A stretch of 64,000 bases of DNA, taken from contig OX392543.1 in NCBI GenBank assembly GCA_947623455.1, positions 22,256,757 through 22,320,756 of the forward strand, read 5' to 3'. The notes beneath the pieces were generated by a model. The model was not told the origin of the DNA and did no database searches. It worked only from the letters and a program-made list of their open reading frames with translations. Within the stretch, counting starts at the first letter, position 1. Every line of letters begins with the position of its first letter. The position numbers and the translations under genes were made by a program. This document shows positions 26,512 through 41,800 of the stretch, piece after piece. The stretch is from Mimachlamys varia (taxonomy: Eukaryota > Mollusca > Bivalvia > Pectinida > Pectinidae).

Positions 26512-29500
26512 ATGGCTATTATCTACAAATTATATCATTACACTAACTCTGTACAAGCTATAATTTCCGAGATCGGATGTGTTAATCTACTGGTTGTGGA
26601 AATTAACTTACGCATTACTTTTTGTCGCATTTGCTTAAATCAAGGTGAGCGACACATGCTCTCTGGGCCTTTTGTTTCTGTTGAGTTATATTGATAAAAC
26701 ATTTGAGGAGTGCATGTTCAAAATTTCAAGATGGAAATATTGCAATAGTATCTATGAATTCATTGAAAAAAACATTTCTGCAAACAAAAATACAATATAC
26801 AATGAAAAATATGTGATAAATGAATTCAACCAATCAGCCAAAAAGGCTCTTGATAAATGATAATCATAAAACAAACGATCCTTCAAAAACAAGAAAAGTT
26901 AAACAGAGCATTTTGGTCTAGTGTATGTTGGTATGCATGACCAGTGAAGATACCTAATTAATTTACTTACATTTTTTAAAAATATATTCCGAAGGAAAGG
27001 ACAAATCGGATATATTCTCTTTGCTCGGTTATTGGATTGATATATATTGACGGGGATATAGATGTTATATGAGCTTCAGCCTGATTTTAATCTATCATTT
27101 TTTTCTTCTTCTTCTCAAATGCTTGTAGCATAATCTTCAATTGAGAACTATTGACAACATACCACACAAATATGGAATATTCTCTAACTATATAGATTAC
27201 ACTTACAATGTTAATATAGCAAAAGCTTATCTTTGACTTGCAAGACCAGACAACATTAATGCATTTTCATAGAAATTATGAACAGCATGATAATAATTTA
27301 ACAATACTCTTGTTGTTGTTTAATAAACAGAACCAGCAAGAGCAGAAGACAACCTTGAAACATTGGTGACACAAAGCAGTGACACTGAAGGTACGATCCT
27401 AATCTAACACTTGATGATTTACTTGCAAATGGTGCAATTAATAGACATGCACCACAATGAGATGGTACTTATTACTTGTATTGTGCTATGAATTAGTGAA
27501 GGGAAACTGGTGTTTTAACAAGACTCTGAATAAATGGTTTCGGCGAAAACATTTACTCGCAAAAGAAAAAAATATATTACTATTTTCTTAAGCTAATGAA
27601 TTCAATAGTTGAAGGTAAACACTAGTAACATTTGGCGAGATTCATAGGCATTTATGGTGAGTTCAGTGGCATTGAAGAGCACTATAGGCGTCAGTATTTA
27701 ACAACTGGAGTGAAAATTATCACGGGACCATTTGACCCTATTACTATCCATCAGCACATACTAAAATGTAACAAACTAGCACCCAGGGTAGAAACAATGA
27801 TTTATTACATTTGTACAAGTGAAATATCTAAAACTATTCATTCTATAAAATTGATATTTTTCACTGTTCAAAGATTCACTTTTGCTAATTTGACCAATCA
27901 AAACATAGCTTACATTAGTTTAGAAATTTTGGATTCCCCACTTTTTGGCCCCTATCATCACTAGGAGGACGAAACAGCTATATGGCGCAGTTTAATTCAT
28001 CTTTCGGCATACTGTTATATTACCAAATTTAAAAGGTGCAGCACATATGTGTGATATGCCATTTTTAATGATAGGGGGTGGTAGACTCTGCTTGTGGATT
28101 GTTTAGTCCCCGAAGTTTGCTGGAGTCTCAATAGCAACAGTTCATATCATTTGAGTAGTGCCCACGTAACATAATACACACATTTTCATAGTATTCGATT
28201 TGGAATTATACAGAACTAGTTTAATTTTACTTCTAAATTCATAAATTAAAGAGGTTTTACGCACCAGACCCTTCTGCTTCTACATTAGTTTAGAAAGTTT
28301 GATTCCCACCTTTTGGCCCCTAGCATCACTGAAGAGTCCTAGGAGGACGAAACAGTGTATGGTGCAGTTTAATTATTTTTTTCGCAATACTGTATCTATT
28401 ATTAAATTTTAAAGGTGTAACACATGTGTGTGTTACGTCATCTTTACAAACAAGCCTGGGAAACCCTTTTGTTCAAATGCTGGTAAGCTTAATGACACGA
28501 AAGCCTTATTTTACTGCACAGAGATTTGCCAACTCATTCCGGATGTTTTCTCTGTAAAAACATAGTGTTTAATTCTACCATTACCCTTCTTTTTAAGTAA
28601 CTTGTTATACTATGCAAGTGAGCAGTTCTATATGTTTGATCGGAGTAAACTTGTGGCAAACGAAACAAGGAGTGGGCCTATCCACATTGTCTCCAAGACT
28701 TGAAGTCGCAAACATAGCCAAAAGTACAGAAGAGAACTAGGGATAGTATTAGGGATAAGATGTAACTCACACAAGCCTGAATGACACTGATATTTATCAT
28801 CTGGATAAATGGTGACAAAACAACTCATCATTTCCCTCGCTTCTCACCTTCTTACCGACTGTAAATTCGGCGGTTATCAACATTGCGTAATGATCTGGAT
28901 TGATGACTGGACTTTTTCAATATATTTTTCGTTATTTCATTAATACGACATACTTATTTAAAATATGAAGACAAATACATTCTTCATTAAAATTAGAGAT
29001 CAAAAGAAGTGACGAGTTTTCACATTTTATTGAAATATTTACAGAGAGGACTATATTTTGTCCAAATTAAATAGTTAGACTTGCTAGTGTCAAAAGTATC
29101 TAAAGCTGCGCACTCGTAAAAATCAAAATATTAGCCCAACTCGGCATATACGTTATGTATTACAGACTTGAAAGTGGGTCAAGTCATTGATTTGTACAAA
29201 CCTAGGGGGACGAAACAGTGTATGGTGCAGTTTAATTATTTTTTTCGCCATACTGTATCTATTATTAAATTTTAAAGGTGTAACACATGTGTGTGTTACG
29301 TCATCTTTACAAACAAGCCTGGGAAACCCTTCTGTTCAAATGCTGGTAAGCTTAATGACACGAAAGCCTTATTTTACTGCACAGAGATTTGCCAACTCAT
29401 TCCGGATGTTTTCTCTGTAAAAACATAGTGTTTAATTCTACCATTACCCTTCTTTTTAAGTAACTTGTTATACTATGCAAGTGAGCAGTTTTATATGTTT

Positions 29501-30754
29501 GATCGGAGTAAACTTGTGGCAAACGAAACAAGGAGTGGGCCTATCCACATTGTCTCCAAGACTTGAAGTCGCAAACATAGCCAAAAGTACAGAAGAGAAC
29601 TAGGGATAGTATTAGGGATAAGATGTAACTCTCACAAGCCTGAATGACACTGATATTTATCATCTGGATAAATGGTGACAAAACAACTCATCATTTCCCT
29701 CGCTTTTCACCTTCTTACCGACTGTAAATTCGGCGGTTATCAACATTGCGTAATGATCTGGATTGATGACTGGACTTTTTCAATATATTTTTCGTTATTT
29801 CATTAATATGACATACTTATTTAAAATATGAAGACAAATACATTCTTCATTAAAATTAGAGATCAAAAGAAGTGACGAGTTTTCACATTTTATTGAAATA
29901 TTTACAGAGAGGACTATATTTTGTCCAAATTAAATGGTTAGACTTGCTAGTGTCAAAAGTATCTAAAGCTGCGCACTCGTAAAAATCAAAATATTAGCCC
30001 AACTCGGCATATACATTATGTATTACAGACTTGAAAGTGGGTCAAGTCATTGATTTGTACAAACCTGATAATCCATGACTTTAACATTTTATATGTTAAA
30101 TATCAAGGCTTTCAGACTTGGAGAACCTGAGAAGAAGTTTTTGAAAGTTTGCTACCCAAAATGGCGTTTTTCAACTTTGACCCCTACCGAAAACCGGAAG
30201 TTGACATTTGAGAGAAATATGTTTCATGGCAAATGCTATTTATTTCTGATCCTGCATACCAATCAAATAATAAATTCATTACAATCAACCGTTAAGGAGA
30301 AATCAGATTAAAAAGTAAAACCGGATATGGCGTTATGGCGGCTATTGCGTTTTTTGATTTACGTAAGTCTATCACTAGATAACAGGGGAAACGCGGAGAT
30401 AACATAACAAATTAACAAAATAGAAGCTTTAAATTTACGTCTAGAACAATGTTTATGAAACATTATAAAAATGTCGGCATATACATATAATACATAAGAG
30501 AGTTTTCAAAATTGCGTACAACGGAAATCGTATGTGTCATAGAAAAACTGATCACAGCGAATTCACAAGAATGACCTTTTGCATTGATTTCAGTAAAATT
30601 AAAAACTATTTTTTTTTTACATTTTTATTTTTAAAGTTAAAAAAAAAATCAAGAAATTGAAAGTTTTTTTTTATTTCATTTTCCAGTTTTGATCTGACAG
30701 CGAGCTTTTTTATTTGAAATACTTTGCATTAGCATGTAATGGGGAAAATTAGAT
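26512..30754 (+). repeat. Unit 8 (A-type, S amplified to two copies, 4243 bp)
   Basis: Nearly identical to unit 7 across the backbone. The S copies are 28338-29200 and 29201-30063, with the same CCTAGGGGGACG variant at the second copy start as in unit 7. A private GTTAATCTACTGG near 26580 changes a residue in the 60-codon frame. Confidence 0.94.
28338..30063 (+). repeat. S block in unit 8: two 863-bp tandem copies
   Basis: Copies 28338-29200 and 29201-30063. The breakpoint is identical to that of unit 7, including the CCTAGGGGG variant at the second copy start, so the two blocks descend from one duplication that was then copied together with the 3.4-kb backbone. Confidence 0.95.
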
Positions 30755-33700
30755 ATGGCTATTATCTACAAATTATATCATTACACTAACTCTGTACAAG
30801 CTATAATTTCCGAGATCGGATGTGTTAATGTACTGGTTGTGGAAATTAACTTACGCATTACTTTTTGTCGCATTTGCTTAAATCAAGGTGAGCGACACAT
30901 GCTCTCTGGGCCTTTTGTTTCTGTTGAGTTATATTGATAAAACATTTGAGGAGTGCATGTTCAAAATTTCAAGATGGAAATATTGCAATAGTATCTATGA
31001 ATTCATTGAAAAAAACATTTCTGCAAACAAAAATACAATATACAATGAAAAATATGTGATAAATGAATTCAACCAATCAGCCAAAAAGGCTCTTGATAAA
31101 TGATAATTATAAAACAAACGATCCTTCAAAAACAAGAAAAGTTAAACAGAGCATTTTGGTCTAGTGTATGTTGGTATGCATGACCAGTGAAGATACCTAA
31201 TTAATTTACTTACATTTTTTAAAAATATATTCCGAAGGAAAGGACAAATCGGATATATTCTCTTTGCTCGGTTATTGGATTGATATATATTGACGGGGAT
31301 ATAGATGTTATATGAGCTTCAGCCTGATTTTAATCTATCATTTTTTTCTTCTTCTTCTCAAATGCTTGTAGCATAATCTTCAATTGAGAACTATTGACAA
31401 CATACCACACAAATATGGAATATTCTCTAACTATATAGATTACACTTACAATGTTAATATAGCAAAAGCTTATCTTTGACTTGCAAGACCAGACAACATT
31501 AATGCATTTTCATAGAAATTATGAACAGCATGATAATAATTTAACAATACTCTTGTTGTTGTTTAATAAACAGAACCAGCAAGAGCAGAAGACAACCTTG
31601 AAACATTGGTGACACAAAGCAGTGACACTGAAGGTACGATCCTAATCTAACACTTGATGATTTACTTGCAAATGGTGCAATTAATAGACATGCACCACAA
31701 TGAGATGGTACTTATTACTTGTATTGTGCTATGAATTAGTGAAGGGAAACTGGTGTTTAAACAAGACTCTGAATAAATGGTTTCGGCGAAAACATTTACT
31801 CGCAAAAGAAAAAAATATATTACTATTTTCTTAAGCTAATGAATTCAATAGTTGAAGGTAAACACTAGTAACATTTGGCGAGATTCATAGGCATTTATGG
31901 TGAGTTCAGTGGCATTGAAGAGCACTATAGGCGTCAGTATTTAACAACTGGAGTGAAAATTATCACGGGACCATTTGACCCTATTACTATCCATCAGCAC
32001 ATACTAAAATGTAACAAACTAGCACCCAGGGTAGAAACAATGATTTATTACATTTGTACAAGTGAAATATCTAAAACTATTCATTCTATAAAATTGATAT
32101 TTTTCACTGTTCAAAGATTCACTTTTGCTAATTTGACCAATCAAAACATAGCTTACATTAGTTTAGAAATTTTGGATTCCCCACTTTTTGGCCCCTATCA
32201 TCACTAGGAGGACGAAACAGCTATATGGCGCAGTTTAATTCATCTTTCGGCATACTGTTATATTACCAAATTTAAAAGGTGCAGCACATATGTGTGATAT
32301 GCCATTTTTAATGATAGGGGGTGGTAGACTCTGCTTGTGGATTGTTTAGTCCCCGAAGTTTGCTGGAGTCTCAATAGCAACAGTTCATATCATTTGAGTA
32401 GTGCCCACGTAACATAATACACACATTTTCATAGTATTCGATTTGGAATTATACAGAACTAGTTTAATTTTACTTCTAAATTCATAAATTAAAGAGGTTT
32501 TACGCACCAGACCCTTCTGCTTCTACATTAGTTTAGAAAGTTTGATTCCCACCTTTTGGCCCCTAGCATCACTGAAGAGTCCTAGGAGGACGAAACAGTG
32601 TATGGTGCAGTTTAATTATTTTTTTCGCCATACTGTATCTATTATTAAATTTTAAAGGTGTAACACATGTGTGTGTTACGTCATCTTTACAAACAAGCCT
32701 GGGAAACCCTTCTGTTCAAATAGTGGTTAGCGTAATGACACGAAAGCCTTATTTTACTGCACAGAGATTTGCCAACTCATTCCGGATGTTTTCTCTGTAA
32801 AAACATAGTGTTTAATTCTACCATTACCCTTCTTTTTAAGTAACTTGTTATACTATGCAAGTGAGCAGTTCTATATGTTTGATCGGAGTAAACTTGTGGC
32901 AAACGAAACAAGGAGTGAGCCTATCCACATTGTCTCCAAGGCTTGAAGTCGCAAACATAGCCAAAAGTACAGAAGAGAACTAGGGATAGTATTAGGGATA
33001 AGATGTAACTCACACAAGCCTGAATGACACTGATATTTATCATCTGGATAAATGGTGACAAAACAACTCATCATTTCCCTCGCTTCTCACCTTCTTACCG
33101 ACTGTAAATTCGGCGGTTATCAACATTGCGTAATGATCTGGATTGATGACTGGACTTTTTCAATATATTTTTCGTTATTTCATTAATACGACATACTTAT
33201 TTAAAATATGAAGACAAATACATTCTTCATTAAAATTAGAGATCAAAAGAAGTGACGAGTTTTCACATTTTATTGAAATATTTACAGAGAGGACTATATT
33301 TTGTCCAAATTAAATGGTTAGACTTGCTAGTGTCAAAAGTATCTAAAGCTGCGCACTCGTAAAAATCAAAATATTAGCCCAACTCGGCATATACGTTATG
33401 TATTACAGACTTGAAAGTGGATCAAGTCATTGATTTGTACAAACCTAGGAGGACGAAACAGTGTATGGTGCAGTTTAATTATTTTTTTCGCCATACTGTA
33501 TCTATTATTAAATTTTAAAGGTGTAACACATGTGTGTGTTACGTCATCTTTACAAACAAGCCTGGGAAACCCTTTTGTTCAAATGCTGGTAAGCTTAATG
33601 ACACGAAAGCCTTATTTTACTGCACAGAGATTTGCCAACTCATTCCGGATGTTTTCTCTGTAAAAACATAGTGTTTAATTCTACCATTACCCTTCTTTTT

Positions 33701-35862
33701 AAGTAACTTGTTATACTATGCAAGTGAGCAGTTCTATATGTTTGATCGGAGTAAACTTGTGGCAAACGAAACAAGGAGTGAGCCTATCCACATTGTCTCC
33801 AAGACTTGAAGTCGCAAACATAGCAAAAAGTACAGAAGAGAACTAGGGATAGTATTAGGGATAAGATGTAACTCACACAAGCCTGAATGACACTGATATT
33901 TATCATCTGGATAAATGGTGACAAAACAACTCATCATTTCCCTCGCTTCTCACCTTCTTACCGACTGTAAATTCGGCGGTTATCAACATTGCGTAATGAT
34001 CTGGATTGATGACTGGACTTTTTCAATATATTTTTCGTTATTTCATTAATACGACATACTTATTTAAAATATGAAGACAAATACATTCTTCATTAAAATT
34101 AGAGATCAAAAGAAGTGACGAGTTTTCACATTTTATTGAAATATTTACAGAGAGGACTATATTTTGTCCAAATTAAATAGTTAGACTTGCTAGTGTCAAA
34201 AGTATCTAAAGCTGCGCACTCGTAAAAATCAAAATATTAGCCCAACTCGGCATATACGTTATGTATTACAGACTTGAAAGTGGGTCAAGTCATTGATTTG
34301 TACAAACCTAGGAGGACGAAACAGTGTATGGTGCAGTTTAATTATTTTTTTCGCCATACTGTATCTATTATTAAATTTTAAAGGTGTAACACATGTGTGT
34401 GTTACGTCATCTTTACAAACAAGCCTGGGAAACCCTTCTGTTCAAATGCTGGTAAGCTTAATGACACGAAAGCCTTATTTTACTGCACAGAGATTTGCCA
34501 ACTAATTTCCGGATGTTTTCTCTGTAAAAACATAGTGTTTAATTCTACCATTACCCTTCTTTTTAAGTAACTTGTTATACTATGCAAGTGAGCAGTTCTA
34601 TATGTTTGATCGGAGTAAACTTGTGGCAAACGAAACAAGGAGTGAGCCTATCCACATTGTCTCCAAGACTTGAAGTCGCAAACATAGCCAAAAGTACAGA
34701 AGAGAACTAGGGATAGTATTAGGGATAAGATGTAACTCACACAAGCCTGAATGACACTGATATTTATCATCTGGATAAATGGTGACAAAACAACTCATCA
34801 TTTCCCTCGCTTCTCACCTTCTTACCGACTGTAAATTCGGCGGTTATCAACATTGCGTAATGATCTGGATTGATGACTGGACTTTTTCAATATATTTTTC
34901 GTTATTTCATTAATATGACATACTTATTTAAAATATGAAGACAAATACATTCTTCATTAAAATTAGAGATCAAAAGAAGTGACGAGTTTTCACATTTTAT
35001 TGAAATATTTACAGAGAGGACTATATTTTGTCCAAATTAAATGGTTAGACTTGCTAGTGTCAAAAGTATCTAAAGCTGCGCACTCGTAAAAATCAAAATA
35101 TTAGCCCAACTCGGCATATACATTATGTATTACAGACTTGAAAGTGGGTCAAGTCATTGATTTGTACAAACCTGATAATCCATGACTTTAACATTTTATA
35201 TGTTAAATATCAAGGCTTTCAGACTTGGAGAACCTGAGAAGAAGTTTTTGAAAGTTTGCTACCCAAAATGGCGTTTTTCAACTTTGACCCCTACCGAAAA
35301 CCGGAAGTTGACATTTGAGAGAAATATGTTTCATGGCAAATGCTATTTATTTCTGATCCTGCATACCAATCAAATAATAAATTCATTACAATCAACCGTT
35401 AAGGAGAAATCAGATTAAAAAGTAAAACCGGATATGGCGTTATGGCGGCTATTGCGTTTTTTGATTTACGTAAGTCTATCACTAGATAACAGGGGAAACG
35501 CGGAGATAACATAACAAATTAACAAAATAGAAGCTTTAAATTTACGTCTAGAACAATGTTTATGAAACATTATAAAAATGTCGGCATATACATATAATAC
35601 ATAAGAGAGTTTTAAAAATTGCGTACAACGGAAATCGTATGTGTCATAGAAAAACTGATCACAGCGAATTCACAAGAATGACCTTTTGCATTGATTTCAG
35701 TAAAATTAAAAACTATTTTTTTTTTTACATTTTTATTTTTAAAGTTAAAAAAAAAATCAAGAAATTAAAAGTTTTTTTTTATTTCATTTTCCAGTTTTGA
35801 TCTGACAGCGAGCTTTTTTATTTGAAATACTTTGCATTAGCATGTAATGGGGAAAATTAGAT
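30755..35862 (+). repeat. Unit 9 (A-type, S amplified to three copies, 5108 bp)
   Basis: Backbone as units 7 and 8. S copies are 32581-33443, 33444-34306 and 34307-35170. The first S copy has CCAAGGCTTGAAG, shared with the first copies of units 10 and 11. Here the internal junctions read CCTAGGAGGACG, not the CCTAGGGGG form. Confidence 0.94.
32581..35170 (+). repeat. S block in unit 9: three tandem copies
   Basis: Copies 32581-33443 (863), 33444-34306 (863) and 34307-35170 (864). Junction register is the same as in the other blocks. The middle copy has TAGCAAAAAGT near 33823, and the last copy has CAACTAATTTCCGG near 34499 with one extra base. Both variants recur in inner copies of unit 10. 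Confidence 0.95.
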
Positions 35863-38800
35863 ATGGCTATTATCTACAAATTATATCATTACACTAACTC
35901 TGTACAAGCTATAATTTCCGAGATCGGATGTGTTAATGTACTGGTTGTGGAAATTAACTTACGCATTACTTTTTGTCGCATTTGCTTAAATCAAGGTGAG
36001 CGACACATGCTCTCTGGGCCTTTTGTTTCTGTTGAGTTATATTGATAAAACATTTGAGGAGTGCATGTTCAAAATTTCAAGATGGAAATATTGCAATAGT
36101 ATCTATGAATTCATTGAAAAAAACATTTCTGCAAACAAAAATACAATATACAATGAAAAATATGTGATAAATGAATTCAACCAATCAGCCAAAAAGGCTC
36201 TTGATAAATGATAATCATAAAACAAACGATCCTTCAAAAACAAGAAAAGTTAAACAGAGCATTTTGGTCTAGTGTATGTTGGTATGCATGACCAGTGAAG
36301 ATACCTAATTAATTTACTTACATTTTTTAAAAATATATTCCGAAGGAAAGGACAAATCGGATATATTCTCTTTGCTCGGTTATTGGATTGATATATATTG
36401 ACGGGGATATAGATGTTATATGAGCTTCAGCCTGATTTTAATCTATCATTTTTTTCTTCTTCTTCTCAAATGCTTGTAGCATAATCTTCAATTGAGAACT
36501 ATTGACAACATACCACACAAATATGGAATATTCTCTAACTATATAGATTACACTTACAATGTTAATATAGCAAAAGCTTATCTTTGACTTGCAAGACCAG
36601 ACAACATTAATGCATTTTCATAGAAATTATGAACAGCATGATAATAATTTAACAATACTCTTGTTGTTGTTTAATAAACAGAACCAGCAAGAGCAGAAGA
36701 CAACCTTGAAACATTGGTGACACAAAGCAGTGACACTGAAGGTACGATCCTAATCTAACACTTGATGATTTACTTGCAAATGGTGCAATTAATAGACATG
36801 CACCACAATGAGATGGTACTTATTACTTGTATTGTGCTATGAATTAGTGAAGGGAAACTGGTGTTTAAACAAGACTCTGAATAAATGGTTTCGGCGAAAA
36901 CATTTACTCGCAAAAGAAAAAAATATATTACTATTTTCTTAAGCTAATGAATTCAATAGTTGAAGGTAAACACTAGTAACATTTGGCGAGATTCATAGGC
37001 ATTTATGGTGAGTTCAGTGGCATTGAAGAGCACTATAGGCGTCAGTATTTAACAACTGGAGTGAAAATTATCACGGGACCATTTGACCCTATTACTATCC
37101 ATCAGCACATACTAAAATGTAACAAACTAGCACCCAGGGTAGAAACAATGATTTATTACATTTGTACAAGTGAAATATCTAAAACTATTCATTCTATAAA
37201 ATTGATATTTTTCACTGTTCAAAGATTCACTTTTGCTAATTTGACCAATCAAAACATAGCTTACATTAGTTTAGAAATTTTGGATTCCCCACTTTTTGGC
37301 CCCTATCATCACTAGGAGGACGAAACAGCTATATGGCGCAGTTTAATTCATCTTTCGGCATACTGTTATATTACCAAATTTAAAAGGTGCAGCACATATG
37401 TGTGATATGCCATTTTTAATGATAGGGGGTGGTAGACTCTGCTTGTGGATTGTTTAGTCCCCGAAGTTTGCTGGAGTCTCAATAGCAACAGTTCATATCA
37501 TTTGAGTAGTGCCCACGTAACATAATACACACATTTTCATAGTATTCGATTTGGAATTATACAGAACTAGTTTAATTTTACTTCTAAATTCATAAATTAA
37601 AGAGGTTTTACGCACCAGACCCTTCTGCTTCTACATTAGTTTAGAAAGTTTGATTCCCACCTTTTGGCCCCTAGCATCACTGAAGAGTCCTAGGAGGACG
37701 AAACAGTGTATGGTGCAGTTTAATTATTTTTTTCGCCATACTGTATCTATTATTAAATTTTAAAGGTGTAACACATGTGTGTGTTACGTCATCTTTACAA
37801 ACAAGCCTGGGAAACCCTTCTGTTCAAATAGTGGTTAGCTTAATGACACGAAAGCCTTATTTTACTGCACAGAGATTTGCCAACTCATTCCGGATGTTTT
37901 CTCTGTAAAAACATAGTGTTTAATTCTACCATTACCCTTCTTTTTAAGTAACTTGTTATACTATGCAAGTGAGCAGTTCTATATGTTTGATCGGAGTAAA
38001 CTTGTGGCAAACGAAACAAGGAGTGAGCCTATCCACATTGTCTCCAAGGCTTGAAGTCGCAAACATAGCCAAAAGTACAGAAGAGAACTAGGGATAGTAT
38101 TAGGGATAAGATGTAACTCACACAAGCCTGAATGACACTGATATTTATCATCTGGATAAATGGTGACAAAACAACTCATCATTTCCCTCGCTTCTCACCT
38201 TCTTACCGACTGTAAATTCGGCGGTTATCAACATTGCGTAATGATCTGGATTGATGACTGGACTTTTTCAATACATTTTTCGTTATTTCATTAATACGAC
38301 ATACTTATTTAAAATATGAAGACAAATACATTCTTCATTAAAATTAGAGATCAAAAGAAGTGACGAGTTTTCACATTTTATTGAAATATTTACAGAGAGG
38401 ACTATATTTTGTCCAAATTAAATGGTTAGACTTGCTAGTGTCAAAAGTATCTAAAGCTGCGCACTCGTAAAAATCAAAATATTAGCCCAACTCGGCATAT
38501 ACATTATGTATTACAGACTTGAAAGTGGGTCAAGTCATTGATTTGTACAAACCTAGGAGGACGAAACAGTGTATGGTGCAGTTTAATTATTTTTTTCGCA
38601 ATACTGTATCTATTATTAAATTTTAAAGGTGTAACACATGTGTGTGTTACGTCATCTTTACAAACAAGCCTGGGAAACCCTTCTGTTCAAATAGTGGTTA
38701 GCTTAATGACACGAAAGCCTTATTTTACTGCACAGAGATTTGCCAACTCATTCCGGATGTTTTCTCTGTAAAAACATAGTGTTTAATTCTACCATTACCC

Positions 38801-41800
38801 TTCATTTTAAGTAACTTGTTATACTATGCAAGTGAGCAGTTCTATATGTTTGATCGGAGTAAACTTGTGGCAAACGAAACAAGGAGTGAGCCTATCCACA
38901 TTGTCTCCAAGACTTGAAGTCGCAAACATAGCCAAAAGTACAGAAGAGAACTAGGGATAGTATTAGGGATAAGATGTAACTCACACAAGCCTGAATGACA
39001 CTGATATTTATCATCTGGATAAATGGTGACAAAACAACTCATCATTTCCCTCGCTTCTCACCTTCTTACCGACTGTAAATTCGGCGGTTATCAACATTGC
39101 GTAATGATCTGGATTGATGACTGGACTTTTTCAATATATTTTTCGTTATTTCATTAATACGACATACTTATTTAAAATATGAAGACAATACATTCTTCAT
39201 TAAAATTAGAGATCAAAAGAAGTGACGAGTTTTCACATTTTATTGAAATATTTACAGAGAGGACTATATTTTGTCCAAATTAAATGGTTAGACTTGCTAG
39301 TGTCAAAAGTATCTAAAGCTGCGCACTCGTAAAAATCAAAATATTAGCCAAACTCGGCATATACGTTATGTATTACAGACTTGAAAGTGGGTCAAGTCAT
39401 TGATTTGTACAAACCTAGGAGGACGAAACAGTGTATGGTGCAGTTTAATTATTTTTTTTCGCAATACTGTATCTATTTTTAAATTTTAAAGGTGTAACAC
39501 ATGTGTGTGTTACGTCATCTTTACAAACAAGCCTGGGAAACCCTTCTGTTCAAATGCTGGTAAGCTTAATGACACGAAAGCCTTATTTTACTGCACAGAG
39601 ATTTGCCAACTAATTTCCGGATGTTTTCTCTGTAAAAACATAGTGTTTAATTCTACCATTACCCTTCTTTTTAAGTAACTTGTTATACTATGCAAGTGAG
39701 CAGTTCTATATGTTTGATCGGAGTAAACTTGTGGCAAACGAAACAAGGAGTGAGCCTATCCACATTGTCTCCAAGACTTGAAGTCGCAAACATAGCAAAA
39801 AGTACAGAAGAGAACTAGGGATAGTATTAGGGATAAGATGTAACTCACACAAGCCTGAATGACACTGATATTTATCATCTGGATAAATGGTGACAAAACA
39901 ACTCATCATTTCCCTCGCTTCTCACCTTCTTACCGACTGTAAATTCGGCGGTTATCAACATTGCGTAATGATCTGGATTGATGACTGGACTTTTTCAATA
40001 TATTTTTCGTTATTTCATTAATACGACATACTTATTTAAAATATGAAGACAAATACATTCTTCATTAAAATTAGAGATCAAAAGAAGTGACGAGTTTTCA
40101 CATTTTATTGAAATATTTACAGAGAGGACTATATTTTGTCCAAATTAAATAGTTAGACTTGCTAGTGTCAAAAGTATCTAAAGCTGCGCACTCGTAAAAA
40201 TCAAAATATTAGCCCAACTCGGCATATACGTTATGTATTACAGACTTGAAAGTGGGTCAAGTCATTGATTTGTACAAACCTAGGAGGACGAAACAGTGTA
40301 TGGTGCAGTTTAATTATTTTTTTCGCCATACTGTATCTATTATTAAATTTTAAAGGTGTAACACATGTGTGTGTTACGTCATCTTTACAAACAAGCCTGG
40401 GAAACCCTTCTGTTCAAATGCTGGTAAGCTTAATGACACGAAAGCCTTATTTTACTGCACAGAGATTTGCCAACTCATTCCGGATGTTTTCTCTGTAAAA
40501 ACATAGTGTTTAATTCTACCATTACCCTTCTTTTTAAGTAACTTGTTATACTATGCAAGTGAGCAGTTCTATATGTTTGATCGGAGTAAACTTGTGGCAA
40601 ACGAAACAAGGAGTGAGCCTATCCACATTGTCTCCAAGACTTGAAGTCGCAAACATAGCAAAAAGTACAGAAGAGAACTAGGGATAGTATTAGGGATAAG
40701 ATGTAACTCACACAAGCCTGAATGACACTGATATTTATCATCTGGATAAATGGTGACAAAACAACTCATCATTTCCCTCGCTTCTCACCTTCTTACCGAC
40801 TGTAAATTCGGCGGTTATCAACATTGCGTAATGATCTGGATTGATGACTGGACTTTTTCAATATATTTTTCGTTATTTCATTAATACGACATACTTATTT
40901 AAAATATGAAGACAATACATTCTTCATTAAAATTAGAGATCAAAAGAAGTGACGAGTTTTCACATTTTATTGAAATATTTACAGAGAGGACTATATTTTG
41001 TCCAAATTAAATGGTTAGACTTGCTAGTGTCAAAAGTATCTAAAGCTGCGCACTCGTAAAAATCAAAATATTAGCCAAACTCGGCATATACGTTATGTAT
41101 TACAGACTTGAAAGTGGGTCAAGTCATTGATTTGTACAAACCTAGGAGGACGAAACAGTGTATGGTGCAGTTTAATTATTTTTTTCGCAATACTGTATCT
41201 ATTATTAAATTTTAAAGGTGTAACACATGTGTGTGTTACGTCATCTTTACAAACAAGCCTGGGAAACCCTTCTGTTCAAATGCTGGTAAGCTTAATGACA
41301 CGAAAGCCTTATTTTACTGCACAGAGATTTGCCAACTAATTTCCGGATGTTTTCTCTGTAAAAACATAGTGTTTAATTCTACCATTACCCTTCTTTTTAA
41401 GTAACTTGTTATACTATGCAAGTGAGCAGTTCTATATGTTTGATCGGAGTAAACTTGTGGCAAACGAAACAAGGAGTGAGCCTATCCACATTGTCTCCAA
41501 GACTTGAAGTCGCAAACATAGCCAAAAGTACAGAAGAGAACTAGGGATAGTATTAGGGATAAGATGTAACTCACACAAGCCTGAATGACACTGATATTTA
41601 TCATCTGGATAAATGGTGACAAAACAACTCATCATTTCCCTCGCTTCTCACCTTCTTACCGACTGTAAATTCGGCGGTTATCAACATTGCGTAATGATCT
41701 GGATTGATGACTGGACTTTTTCAATATATTTTTCGTTATTTCATTAATACGACATACTTATTTAAAATATGAAGACAAATACATTCTTCATTAAAATTAG